A stretch of 64,000 bases of DNA from Lacipirellula parvula (GCF_009177095.1 NZ_AP021861.1:6368501-6432500); one strand, 5' to 3'; positions 9,183 through 16,473 are shown, counted from the first letter of the stretch. A program made the numbers and translations. Notes: a model not told the origin generated them from the letters alone.

Positions 9183-9207
9183 AGCGAGCCAGGAGATAGC
9201 CCGTCGA

Positions 9208-10080
9208 CTACGCGTTGCCGCGTTGACGACGTCGCACCACGAATAAGCTGAGGGCAGCGGCGCCGGCCAAGCCAAGGCTTGCCGGTTCGGGGACCACCGA
9301 CGACTGAATGTTGTCGATGGCAACCGAGTTCGCATAACCAGCTTCACCGTTCAGGTGGAAGAAGTACTCGCCGGTGGTAGCGCTCGGTTCGTTGGCGAGC
9401 AAGAAGGTGTGGTTCGAGATCTTTTCAATGCCGTCGACGAAGGCCTTCACTTTGCCCGTCGTGTAATCGGCTTCGATCGCCACGTTGTACGTCGTCCCTT
9501 CGACGTAGTTGAAGAAGTCGACGAGCGTGGTGTTGTCGGCCGAGCGGAAGGCGAACACGCCGCCCGTTTCGCTGGTCGGCGCGGCGGCAAAGCGGAACGA
9601 TTGTTGCGAACCGCTGTTCGTGAAGGCGTTCATGCCGAGAATGATGCCAGCCGACCCGCCGCCAGCCAACAGCTTCGGCTGCGTGAGCGCCACCGTCGGG
9701 GCCGCGAGGATGTTGACGTCGAACGACATCCGAACCTTTTGACCGACGGCGCCGAAGCCGTTGTTGTCGATCCACAGCGCGCCAAGCTCAGCGTTCGCGG
9801 GATTGGTGGTCATGATCGCCCCTTGGGCCATGCCCGGAGCGCTGCCGACCACGATCGTGCCGCTAGCAGCCGTTGGCGGGCTGTCGGAGGTCGTCGCGGT
9901 GTAGCCGCCGATCGCCGAGGGCTTCGTCATCGGATTGCCTGGCGCGCTCACGCTCGGGGCCGATCCGGCCGCGTCGCCTTCGAAGTCGATGTTCATGAAT
10001 GGCGCGGCCGAGGCCAGCGCGGGGGCCATGCCGATGGCGACGAGCAGAGCGGCGAGGCGTGAGAAGCGAGTAATGGTCAT
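9208..10080 (-). CDS. PEP-CTERM surface protein (array member 2)
   Basis: 290 residues. Signal peptide about 1-25 (ALASA). The mature domain begins FMNIDFEGDAAGS and contains VRMSFDVNI, IILGMNAF and YFFHLNGEAGYANSVAIDNI, a lectin-like or laminin-G-like beta-sandwich pattern seen in many PEP-CTERM proteins; this fold call is tentative. The tail is VVPEPASLGLAGAAALSLFVV then RRRQRGNA. A copy of the shared leader element lies at 10099-10120, 19 bases upstream of the ATG. The codons for FVVR at 9232-9243 contain the same 12-mer in inverted orientation to the leader copy. Confidence 0.8.
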   Translation of the reverse strand: MTITRFSRLAALLVAIGMAPALASAAPFMNIDFEGDAAGSAPSVSAPGNPMTKPSAIGGYTATTSDSPPTAASGTIVVGSAPGMAQGAIMTTNPANAELGALWIDNNGFGAVGQKVRMSFDVNILAAPTVALTQPKLLAGGGSAGIILGMNAFTNSGSQQSFRFAAAPTSETGGVFAFRSADNTTLVDFFNYVEGTTYNVAIEADYTTGKVKAFVDGIEKISNHTFLLANEPSATTGEYFFHLNGEAGYANSVAIDNIQSSVVPEPASLGLAGAAALSLFVVRRRQRGNA

Positions 10081-10098
10081 GAGCGTGTTCCTGATTGA

Positions 10099-10120
10099 AC
10101 CCGTAGTTCGTGGTGCGAAA
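10099..10120 (-). promoter_or_regulatory. Shared leader element, copy 1
   Basis: On the plus strand it reads ACCCGTAG then the core TTCGTGGTGCGAA (10107-10119). It lies 19-39 bases upstream of the start of the 9208-10080 gene. The match to copy 2 at 11364 covers about 20 bases with one difference. The role (operator, RNA leader or other) is unknown. Confidence 0.55.
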
Positions 10121-10201
10121 CGGGCTGGTTGTGGCTTAGATAAAAACTGAGAGTGTGATTTCGAGTGAGAGGGTCGAGGTGCGTCGCAGCCGGCGTCTCC
10201 G

Positions 10202-10320
10202 CCTCTCGCTCAGGGATCAGCTGAGCGAGAGGCAGCGAGCCAGGAGAAGGCCCGTCGGCTGACCACACACAAAGTCGCCGACGTCGCACCACGAAAATCT
10301 GCTGAGTCCCTGCGGCCAAG
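10202..10320 (-). pseudogene. Remnant of a PEP-CTERM gene tail with its terminator
   Basis: This stretch resembles 9150-9290, which holds the end of the neighbouring PEP-CTERM gene and its terminator: shared words include GGCAGCGAGCCAGGAGA, GCCCGTCG and GACGTCGCACCACGAA in the same order. Read on the minus strand it encodes IFVVRRRR, matching LFVVRRRQ of the intact gene, but no VPEP motif or long reading frame is left. A perfect hairpin closes it: CCTCTCGCTCAG at 10202-10213 and CTGAGCGAGAGG at 10221-10232. It is best read as a decayed duplicate that lost most of its coding region. Confidence 0.55.
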
Positions 10321-10480
10321 CCCGACGGGCGTTGGCGTCGCGGGGAGTGAAGGGTGTTCGTTGCCGCGTGTGTTGTAGAGAGAGCCGTGTAACGGCCAGT
10401 GAGCAGAGTGCCTGGATCGAACTACTCGTTGAAACTAACTGATTCGACTTAAATTCCGAGAGAGGCGTTACTCGCTGCTT

Positions 10481-10512
10481 CGTCTCCCGCCTGGCGAACC
10501 AGACGGGAGACG
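10481..10512 (-). terminator. Terminator-like hairpin after array member 3
   Basis: Fourteen-base arms with a single mismatch (CGTCTCCCG-C-CTGG and CCAG-A-CGGGAGACG) around a CGAA loop, 23 bases past the stop of the 10535-11338 gene. Confidence 0.65.
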
Positions 10513-10534
10513 ACTTGCAGCTCGTTTCAATCAA

Positions 10535-11338
10535 CTAGGCGTTGCGACGACGGCGAGCAGCCGAGAGCAAGCCCAGGCCAGCCAGCCCAGCGAGAGCGAC
10601 CGTGGTCGGTTCCGGCACGGCTTGGGCGACGGCGTCGCCGACGACGTAGCCTTGCATCCCGCTGACATAGTTCGTCAGCGTGTCGCCGAAGACCCAGTTC
10701 ACGCCGTAGGCGATGTTCGTGACGTCTTGACGCGGGGCGCCGGTGCCGATGCCGTTACCGCCGGCGATGTACGACGGGCTCGGGGCGCCGATCGTCAGGT
10801 TTGCCAGGTCGCCGAAGGTCAGCGGGCCGTTGATGCCGACCAAGTTGTGGACCCACGTGTTCGTCGAATTGAAACCGCCGTTCGAGGTTTCGTAGACTTG
10901 GACGCGCTTGTCGGCCAGGTCGGCGAAGTCGAGGCTGTATGACTTGGTGCCGTTGCCGTTGTCGATGAACAGCGGTTGGAAGTCGGGGTTCGACGGTTCG
11001 TTGGCGAGCACGGCGAAGTTCGTGCCGTCGGTCACCCAGATGTTGAGGTACGGGCCGACGGCCGGGCCCGAGCCGGCGGTGAAGCGAGTGGTGTCGTCGA
11101 ACCGCGTGATGCCCAGGTTGGTGATCTGGCCGATCTTGGCGCCGCTGATGTCGTTGCTACCGTAAGCAGCCTTCTGACCGGCCGATTGGATGACGAATTC
11201 CGTGTTGGCGCCAATCGGGTTGATCGTCGGGTTGTTGCGAATCTGGAAGCCCGTGAAGGCGGCTTGAGCGGAGGCGCCACAGACTGCGAGAGCGGCGGCG
11301 ACGGTCAGACAAGCGAAACGAATCTTAGAAACGGACAC
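10535..11338 (-). CDS. PEP-CTERM surface protein (array member 3)
   Basis: 267 residues with a GTG start at 11336-11338, supported by AAGGAG seven bases upstream. Signal peptide about 1-26 (GASAQA). The mature part contains FTGFQIRNNPTINPIG, a PYLNIWVTDGTNFAVLANEP stretch, and YSLDFADLADKRVQVYE; I do not recognise the domain. Tail: VPEPTTVALAGLAGLGLLSA then ARRRRNA. Leader element copy 2 lies at 11364-11384. Probably exported and exosortase-processed; role unknown. Confidence 0.8.
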   Translation of the reverse strand: MSVSKIRFACLTVAAALAVCGASAQAAFTGFQIRNNPTINPIGANTEFVIQSAGQKAAYGSNDISGAKIGQITNLGITRFDDTTRFTAGSGPAVGPYLNIWVTDGTNFAVLANEPSNPDFQPLFIDNGNGTKSYSLDFADLADKRVQVYETSNGGFNSTNTWVHNLVGINGPLTFGDLANLTIGAPSPSYIAGGNGIGTGAPRQDVTNIAYGVNWVFGDTLTNYVSGMQGYVVGDAVAQAVPEPTTVALAGLAGLGLLSAARRRRNA

Positions 11339-11363
11339 TAGCTTTCTCCTTGGAAGATGAACG

Positions 11364-11384
11364 ACCCGCAGTTCGTGGTGCGAA
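11364..11384 (-). promoter_or_regulatory. Shared leader element, copy 2
   Basis: Plus strand reads ACCCGCAG then TTCGTGGTGCGAA (core 11372-11384), 26-46 bases upstream of the GTG start of the 10535-11338 gene. It is nearly identical to copy 1. Confidence 0.55.
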
Positions 11385-11449
11385 GCGAGTCGCGATTATT
11401 TTTTGAGTAGATGAACGAGTGAATGATCAGCGAACGGTGTTCGACTAGC

Positions 11450-11478
11450 CTCCCCGTCCGCAGGCCGCGGACGGGGAG
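11450..11478 (-). terminator. Terminator-like hairpin after array member 4
   Basis: Perfect 12-base arms: CTCCCCGTCCGC (11450-11461) and GCGGACGGGGAG (11467-11478), five-base loop, 22 bases past the stop of the 11500-12354 gene. Confidence 0.65.
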
Positions 11479-11499
11479 AGCCGGTCGACAGGAGACTCG

Positions 11500-12354
11500 T
11501 TAGGCCTTGCGAGCCCGGCGACGCAGAGCGAGGCCAGCCACGCCGGCGAGGGCGGCCATGCCGATGCTGGCCGGTTCCGGCACAGCTTGGAAGTTCCAGG
11601 TCTGGCCGCCGCCGAGGGCGGTGTAGGAGATGCCGTCGAAGTAGCTCACTTCACCCGGGTTGTAGGTTCCTTCGCCGATGCCGAGAGCGACGACGCGAGC
11701 CGTGGCGAAATCGGTCGGATCGCTCGTTTGGAAGGCAGCGACCCATTCGGTGAGCGAGCGAAGCGGAGGACCGCCGGCGCCGCTGCCGATTTCGAAGCCG
11801 CCCGACCACCACCAACCGCCGTTGGCATCGTTGCCGCCGCCATCAGTCGGCGAGATCGAGACTGCTTGCCACGCATCGGCCGTCGGGGTCGGACCGTTCC
11901 AGTAGGGCTCGTAGATCAGCGTGCCGTAGTTGTCGCCGGTGCCCGAGGTCGAGTTGACGATCAGCTTCAGAGCGGGAGCAGCCGAAGCGTTCAGCGGATT
12001 GGCGGTCTTGTAGTAATTGTAAGCCAACTGAACGTTGCCGAGGAACGAGGCCGCATCGCCGAAGTCAGCGTAGGTGTAAGCTTCGGCACGAGCGCTGTTG
12101 TCGTTCGGGGTGGTGATCTTGCCGGCGCCGGTCGGCAGCGGCTGAGCCGATTCCAGGTTGCCGCCCGCACCGGTCAGATCGACGATGCCGATCGTGGCGC
12201 CGCCCTGCACGCCGCTCTCATACCACGAACCAACGGCCGGGGTCGGCGTCGCCGGAAGAATCTGAGTGACGACCGCGGCCAAGCCGACGTTCGCCGAGAA
12301 GGCACAAGCAGTGCCGAGAAGAATTGCCTTGAAACCAAATCGCGTGATGGACAT
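11500..12354 (-). CDS. PEP-CTERM surface protein (array member 4)
   Basis: 284 residues, ATG at 12352-12354 with GGAG eight bases upstream. Signal peptide about 1-26 (NVGLAA). The mature domain includes WYESGVQGGATIGIVDLTG, LIYEPYWNGPTPTADAWQ and GGWWWSGGFEIGSGAGG; such aspects recall extracellular beta-sandwich PEP-CTERM proteins but no family is assigned. Tail: VPEPASIGMAALAGVAGLAL then RRRARKA. It lacks the TTCGTGGTGCGA leader element; instead a (TG)9 tract lies at 12385-12402, about 30 bases before the start codon. Confidence 0.8.
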   Translation of the reverse strand: MSITRFGFKAILLGTACAFSANVGLAAVVTQILPATPTPAVGSWYESGVQGGATIGIVDLTGAGGNLESAQPLPTGAGKITTPNDNSARAEAYTYADFGDAASFLGNVQLAYNYYKTANPLNASAAPALKLIVNSTSGTGDNYGTLIYEPYWNGPTPTADAWQAVSISPTDGGGNDANGGWWWSGGFEIGSGAGGPPLRSLTEWVAAFQTSDPTDFATARVVALGIGEGTYNPGEVSYFDGISYTALGGGQTWNFQAVPEPASIGMAALAGVAGLALRRRARKA

Positions 12355-12384
12355 TAACGTTTCTCCGCCTAAAAAATGACTGAA

Positions 12385-12402
12385 TGTGTGTGTGTGTGTG
12401 TG
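12385..12402. repeat. (TG)9 dinucleotide tract upstream of a surface-protein gene
   Basis: Nine uninterrupted TG units (CA on the coding strand) 31 bases upstream of the ATG of the 11500-12354 gene. Tracts of this kind can change length by slippage and alter spacing between promoter or leader parts; no such variation is shown here. Confidence 0.9.
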
Positions 12403-12441
12403 AAAACTCGAATCTCAAAACTTGATCTGAATCGGTCGGCC

Positions 12442-12463
12442 GCCGCTCACCTCAATGAGCGGC
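12442..12463 (-). terminator. Terminator-like hairpin after array member 5
   Basis: Arms GCCGCTCA (12442-12449) and TGAGCGGC (12456-12463) with a six-base loop, about 20 bases past the stop of the 12483-13193 gene. Confidence 0.55.
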
Positions 12464-12482
12464 AGCCAACCCGTGACTTCAA

Positions 12483-13193
12483 CTAGCTCGCCCGACGCTT
12501 GCGAGTGGCGGCGAGGGCTCCCATGACGCCAACCGCGGCGAGGCCGATCGTTGCCGGCTCCGGCACCACGGCCACTTGGCCCAAGCGGTCGCTGCCGTAG
12601 CTCGCTCCGCCGGCGACGCTGTAGCCAAACGATTGGCTCAACCGCAGTTGCACGGCGGTCGTCGGAACGGCCGGGGCCGGCGACAGGCCAAGCGAGTTCG
12701 ACGTGAAGACTTCCCAAGGAGCGGCGAATTCAAGCACGCCGGGAGTCGAAGGGCCGCCGGGGGTGACCGAGTAGTGAATGTCGGCCGAGCCGGGCGTGTA
12801 AGCGATGCTGCCGGGAATGCCCGGAACGAAAGCATTCTGGTTCACGACTTCAAAGCCGATGTTCGAACCGGTCAGCGTGGTGCTGAAGTAGAGGTTGGCA
12901 AAGTCGAGGCCGCCGGTGTAGGTGTTGCCGGTCGTCGTGATGCCGACGTAAAAGTAGTCGTTGTCGCCGCGGGTGTAGATATCGTACGCGGTGGTGGCGT
13001 TCTCGTTGGTCGGCGTACCGAAGTTGCCGAGCAGAGCCGACGGATTGTACAGAACGCTCTTCACAGTTGCCCCGGCCCATTCGGCGCCGAGGGTGCCGTC
13101 GACGCTCACCGGAGCGGCATTGGCGCTCCCGACAAGCATCGTGGCCGCGACGCCGCAGGCGCCCAGAGCGGCCCAGAACTTGGAAACAGACAT
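12483..13193 (-). CDS. PEP-CTERM surface protein (array member 5)
   Basis: 236 residues, ATG at 13191-13193 with AGGAG seven bases upstream. Signal peptide about 1-26 (GSANA). The mature part starts PVSVDGTLGAEWAGATVK, a pattern common in surface proteins with a carbohydrate-binding-like DOMON/CBM9 fold (the DGxLxxEW start followed by DNDYFYVGI). That fold would suggest sugar or heme binding; it is an inference. Tail: VPEPATIGLAAVGVMGALAA then TRKRRAS. Two leader element copies lie at 13231-13243 and 13266-13277. Confidence 0.8.
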   Translation of the reverse strand: MSVSKFWAALGACGVAATMLVGSANAAPVSVDGTLGAEWAGATVKSVLYNPSALLGNFGTPTNENATTAYDIYTRGDNDYFYVGITTTGNTYTGGLDFANLYFSTTLTGSNIGFEVVNQNAFVPGIPGSIAYTPGSADIHYSVTPGGPSTPGVLEFAAPWEVFTSNSLGLSPAPAVPTTAVQLRLSQSFGYSVAGGASYGSDRLGQVAVVPEPATIGLAAVGVMGALAATRKRRAS

Positions 13194-13230
13194 TAGCGAT
13201 CTCCTGTTGATTGCCCACGTCGACGTTGCG

Positions 13231-13277
13231 TCTCGTGGTGCGACTCTAACTCTTTGGTCCCGCGATTCGTGGTGCGA
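13231..13277 (-). promoter_or_regulatory. Shared leader element, copies 3 and 4
   Basis: Two plus-strand copies: TCTCGTGGTGCGA at 13231-13243 and CCCGCGATTCGTGGTGCGA ending at 13277. They lie 38 and 73 bases upstream of the start of the 12483-13193 gene. Copy 4 keeps the CCCG prefix seen in copies 1 and 2. Confidence 0.5.
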
Positions 13278-13396
13278 TGAGCAGGACCGACCCGTAACAC
13301 ATGCGATGCACGACTAAGCTTTGATCTGGTGCATTGCGCCGCGAACTCTGCGTACAGAACTCGCGGTGGAACGCTCCCTTCACAGGAACCGTGGCC

Positions 13397-13434
13397 CCTG
13401 CTGCGGCGCCTTGAGGAGTCGGCGCCGCAGCAGG
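13397..13434 (-). terminator. Strong GC-rich hairpin without an adjacent gene
   Basis: Perfect 14-base arms (CCTGCTGCGGCGCC and GGCGCCGCAGCAGG) around a 10-base loop. No intact gene ends just before it on either strand; the nearest minus-strand stop is about 390 bases upstream. Confidence 0.55.
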
Positions 13435-13783
13435 CACGGCAAGGGTCGAATGATCCGGATCGATGATCCTCCTTGCATGAGTGACTTGCTTAGATCAACC
13501 GATCGACCAGGCGTGGCAGAGTATTCGTGTCGTGGTGCGAAGCTCGAGGCAGGCGCCATTTCTCCAGCTAAAAGAAACGACGGATGCTGGTCGGGACTTC
13601 TCTCTGAACCTGAGGGTCGATCAACAAACGACTTCAAACTTCGGATCAGGCATTCTTGCGAGCGCGATTGGGTCGGAACGCCGGCAAGAACTTCGCGGAA
13701 GCAAACGGTGTGTAGGCGTCGCCTCCGCAGGCAACGAACGCATTTTTTATAGACGGGCCTCCTTTCGATGGGTGGTGCGGGCA

Positions 13784-13813
13784 GGCGTCTCGCTTTGATC
13801 GGGTTAAGACGCC
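13784..13813 (-). terminator. Hairpin after the receiver-like gene
   Basis: Arms GGCGTCT (13784-13790) and AGACGCC (13807-13813), ten bases beyond the stop of the 13823-14248 gene. The stem is short, so support is modest. Confidence 0.4.
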
Positions 13814-13822
13814 CGCGACGGA

Positions 13823-14248
13823 CTACGCTTCAACTGGCCGCCAGTCGCCTTGGAGAACGACGGACGACGCCAACGGGGAAATAACTGCTTCCGGCCCACG
13901 ACGACGCAGCGACGACGCGAACTCGGCTAACCATGTTTCATCAGGCACGCTGTCGAGCACCAACGCGGCGCCGAGCGAGCGAGCCAAAATTTCTTCTTCT
14001 TGCGAGAGCGAGTCCGAAGCGACCAGCCACCGCTGCTGCGGCCAAGCCGTCAGCACGCGATGCATAATCTCCCACACGTCGATTTCGGCACGATCCAAAC
14101 CCACGACCACCAGGTCGAAGCCAATCAGCCGCATCGTCGACATCGCCTCGCGAATGGTCGACGCCGCGTAGACGTCAATCACCGCCGATGGACTCGACAG
14201 GCCGTCGATCCCGATGGTTAGGAGCGTGGGTTGAACCTTGGCTACCAT
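13823..14248 (-). CDS. Receiver-like protein, possibly a degenerate response-regulator domain
   Basis: 141 residues from ATG 14248. The frame stays open upstream to a TTG at 14404, but that extension is basic and lacks a ribosome site, so the ATG is preferred. The order of strands and helices looks like a receiver domain: LLTIGIDG, IDVYAASTIREAMSTMRLIGFDLVVVGL, then WLVASDS and ARSLGAALVLDSV. The acidic pair expected after strand 1 and the phospho-acceptor Asp after strand 3 are not clearly present (VVGLD is shifted), so phosphorylation is doubtful. It lies downstream of the sigma-54 activator on the same strand, separated by 630 bases. Function is unproven. Confidence 0.5.
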   Translation of the reverse strand: MVAKVQPTLLTIGIDGLSSPSAVIDVYAASTIREAMSTMRLIGFDLVVVGLDRAEIDVWEIMHRVLTAWPQQRWLVASDSLSQEEEILARSLGAALVLDSVPDETWLAEFASSLRRRGPEAVISPLASSVVLQGDWRPVEA

Positions 14249-14878
14249 GCGAACTAACTCTGATCGCGAACTAACTCGGAGAGGATTACTGGAGGCGAGT
14301 CGCCTCATTTCAATGCGTTCCCTTAAAGCGAACTGCGTGCCAATGGCGCGCAACGCCGCCGAGTCACGAAGAAATGCCGAGAAAACAAGGCTCCGTGAGG
14401 ACAAACGCCCAATTCCGCGACCGATCGCAAGAATCTGACCGACTGGTCGTTTTAACCTGCTGTTTGCGCGAGATGCGGCGGCAGAGCGAAGGCCGCAAAG
14501 ACGTTACGACGCGACCGGTTGTTTTGAACAGGGCAGGTTAAAATAACCATCCGGCGACATACGCCGACGAAGATGATGCAGAAACGCAACGAGTCGACCG
14601 CGGGCGCGGATAGTACGGAGAGGTGCGGACAGAATGACGCAGAGCGTCGAGAGGAGCGTTCCCACGCAGAGCGTGGAATTGAGGAGGAGTCGCCAAGAAT
14701 GACGCGCAGCACGGAGCTGGGCGCCGAGCAGTTCGAGAATCTCGAACTGTGAGGTCCCCTCCCCTTGAGGGGGAGGGTTAGGGAGGGGTGATTGCAGCGG
14801 GTACCAGGGTTCCACCCCCTCCCCAGCCCTCCCCTCAAGGGGGAGGGAGCCGGAACACTTATTTCCGTGCCGACTTGC
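14249..14878. other. 630-base gene-free stretch with a 95-bp palindromic repeat
   Basis: Holds copy A of the 95-bp palindromic family (14755-14850), an inverted pair near 14452-14545 (AACCTGC against GCAGGTT), and two tandem GCGAACTAACTC words at 14250-14279 just before the receiver-like gene. Nothing here looks coding. Confidence 0.6.
14755..14850. repeat. 95-bp palindromic repeat family, copy A
   Basis: Arms TCCCCTCCCCTTGAGGGGG and its approximate complement, each with a small inner palindrome (CCCCTTGAGGGG), around a centre reading GGGTACCAGGGTTCCA. Other copies lie at 32652, 38411 and 48778 (reversed). Confidence 0.8.
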
Positions 14879-15877
14879 TTAACCGCGCGTCGAAATATTC
14901 AACCGCTCAATCCGCCGGTTAAGCCGCTGAATGTTAATCCCCAACATCCGGCTCGCCTTCGCTTTGCAGAAGTCTGTCCGCCGGAGCGCCTCGGCAATTG
15001 TCCGCCGCTCCAGTTCCGTGAGGCACAACTCGGGCGTTTCCGCCGACGCCGGCTGCGGCGACTGCAGCCGCACGGGCAGATCGCTCAGTTCAATGCACTC
15101 GCCCTGAGCAAGCACATGGGCCGATTCCATCGCGTTGGCCAATTCGCGGACGTTGCCTGGCCAGTGATGCCGCTGCAGCGCCCCCGCGGCAGCCGCAGAG
15201 AGCTGACGCATCGGCTCGTCATACAGCTCCGCTTGCTTCTGCAGGAAGTGATTCGCCAGCGGTACGATATCTTCCGCCCGTTCCCGCAACGGCGGCAACG
15301 TCGTCACGACGACGTTCAGTCGGAAGTACAAGTCTTGCCGAAACGTCCCTTCGCGCACCATCGCGGCAAGATCGCGATGCGTCGCCGCAACAATCCGCAC
15401 GTCGACTTGGTGCGGTCGCGTATCGCCTACCGGCGTGACGCAGCGTTCCTGGATCACCCGCAACAGCTTCGCTTGCAACGGCAGCGAGAGCTCGCCAACT
15501 TCATCCAGAAACAGCGTGCCGCCATCCGCGGCGCGGACGAAACCGAGCGATTCCCGTACGGCGCCCGTAAACGCCCCTTGGACGTGGCCGAACATCTGGC
15601 TTTCGAACAGCGTGTCCGAAAGGGCCGAGCAATCGACCGGAATCAGCGGCGCAGCGCACCGGTCCGATTGGGCATGAATGTACCGGGCGACCATTTCTTT
15701 GCCGGCGCCCGTTTCGCCGAGAATCATGACCGTGCACTGACGCGAGGCGACGGTCGAGGCGACAGATTTGATGGCATTCATGGCGGCCGACCGACCCACG
15801 AGCGCCACAGGGCGCGCGAAGGATCGTCGAGCCGCGGGTGCGCGCAACGTGGCGCTACCCGAGGAGGTCCCGTTCAT
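14879..15877 (-). CDS. Sigma-54-dependent transcriptional activator without a receiver domain
   Basis: 332 residues from ATG 15877; an in-frame TTG at 15907 would add ten. The AAA+ core is complete: Walker A GETGAGK (54-60), the sigma-54 contact loop GAFTGA (101-106), Walker B GTLFLDEVGE (about 117-126), and RFRLN-like FRQDLYFRLN. The last 40 residues form a Fis-type helix-turn-helix (RRTIAEALRRTDFCKAKASRMLG). Only about 30 residues precede the core, so there is no receiver, GAF or PAS input domain, as in PspF. It would activate sigma-54 RNA polymerase by ATP hydrolysis from an upstream site. Neighbourhood suggests, but does not prove, control of the PEP-CTERM array. Confidence 0.88.
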   Translation of the reverse strand: MNGTSSGSATLRAPAARRSFARPVALVGRSAAMNAIKSVASTVASRQCTVMILGETGAGKEMVARYIHAQSDRCAAPLIPVDCSALSDTLFESQMFGHVQGAFTGAVRESLGFVRAADGGTLFLDEVGELSLPLQAKLLRVIQERCVTPVGDTRPHQVDVRIVAATHRDLAAMVREGTFRQDLYFRLNVVVTTLPPLRERAEDIVPLANHFLQKQAELYDEPMRQLSAAAAGALQRHHWPGNVRELANAMESAHVLAQGECIELSDLPVRLQSPQPASAETPELCLTELERRTIAEALRRTDFCKAKASRMLGINIQRLNRRIERLNISTRG

Positions 15878-16473
15878 TAGGCGTGGTGTCTCTTCAAAGG
15901 TGGGCAAGGCTCGGGCGTTGTTCCGAACGCACGAACCGGCAGAACGCTTGGCAGGATCTGCTCACCAGACGAGAAGTCGGCAGCCTCTGGGGGCCCAACA
16001 AGTGGCCGCTCCAGACGCCGGACGATAAGAGCTGCTCGCGATGCATCGCGGCTCAGCCCAGAGAACGTAAGTTGCTCTCCTGAAGCAACTTGCACCCTCG
16101 GAGCCACCGGCAAAACGCATCGCCGGGCGATCTCTTTCGCCCTGACTAAGCTCTTTCCCTGTCGACCCGATTCACAATTCTGGTGAAATTCCGCATGTGT
16201 AAAACCACATGCGGTTAAACGTCAGAATAGTCAAATCTTCACGTTGATCAAGTTTCCGACACGCCGATTCCGTCCAAAAAAATCCAGCAAGCCTCCCCAA
16301 ATTGGCTACTGATAGAGACTTCCGGCAACACAGCCCCGTCAAACTTTCCAAAGATTTCCTTCCCCAGCGAGCCGCGGGGTTCACCCCCGCGGTCCCCCGC
16401 CCCCAATATTCCCCAAACCAAATCCCAAATTCACCTTTATCCCGACCTCAGCGAAGCTGACAAACCCGCAATC
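15878..16473. other. 596-base gene-free stretch
   Basis: No gene is visible. It is more AT-rich at 16190-16440 than its surroundings and contains a palindromic element at 16366-16395 whose sequence closely matches the element found inside fmt at 30291. A promoter for the sigma-54 activator may lie here but none is recognised. Confidence 0.5.
16366..16395. repeat. Short palindromic element (AGCGAGCCGCGGGG family), intergenic copy
   Basis: AGCGAGCCGCGGGG, TTCA, CCCCCGCGGTC; stem CCGCGGGG against CCCCGCGG. It matches the in-gene copy at 30291-30323 in about 26 of 30 positions. It is placed just past the end of the 16474-18720 gene, on its downstream side. Confidence 0.6.

Larger units (their letters stand above)
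10081..10534. other. 454-base gene-free stretch inside the PEP-CTERM array
   Basis: Contains leader element copy 1 (10099-10120), the PEP-CTERM tail remnant with its hairpin (10202-10320) and the terminator of the next gene (10481-10512). Between 10321 and 10480 I see nothing I can assign. Confidence 0.6.
13194..13822. other. 629-base gene-free stretch with leader elements and hairpins
   Basis: Holds leader copies 3-5 (13231, 13266, 13529-13541), a 14-base perfect hairpin at 13397-13434, and a hairpin at 13784-13813. Only about 95 bases separate copy 5 from the 13397 hairpin, a layout like a cassette that has lost its gene, or a short RNA. The stretch 13542-13780 shows no assignable feature. 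Confidence 0.5.

Noticed and set aside
11364-11384. A sigma-54 promoter in the leader element (TCGCACCACGAACTGC on the minus strand)
   Set aside because: The -24-like and -12-like dinucleotides are one base too far apart for the strict 11-base step, GG is replaced by CG, and copy 1 has AC instead of GC at the -12 place.
14249-14404. A 52-residue N-terminal extension of the receiver-like protein from TTG 14404
   Set aside because: The extension is basic and low in complexity, has no ribosome site, and includes the GCGAACTAACTC tandem words, so ATG 14248 is preferred.
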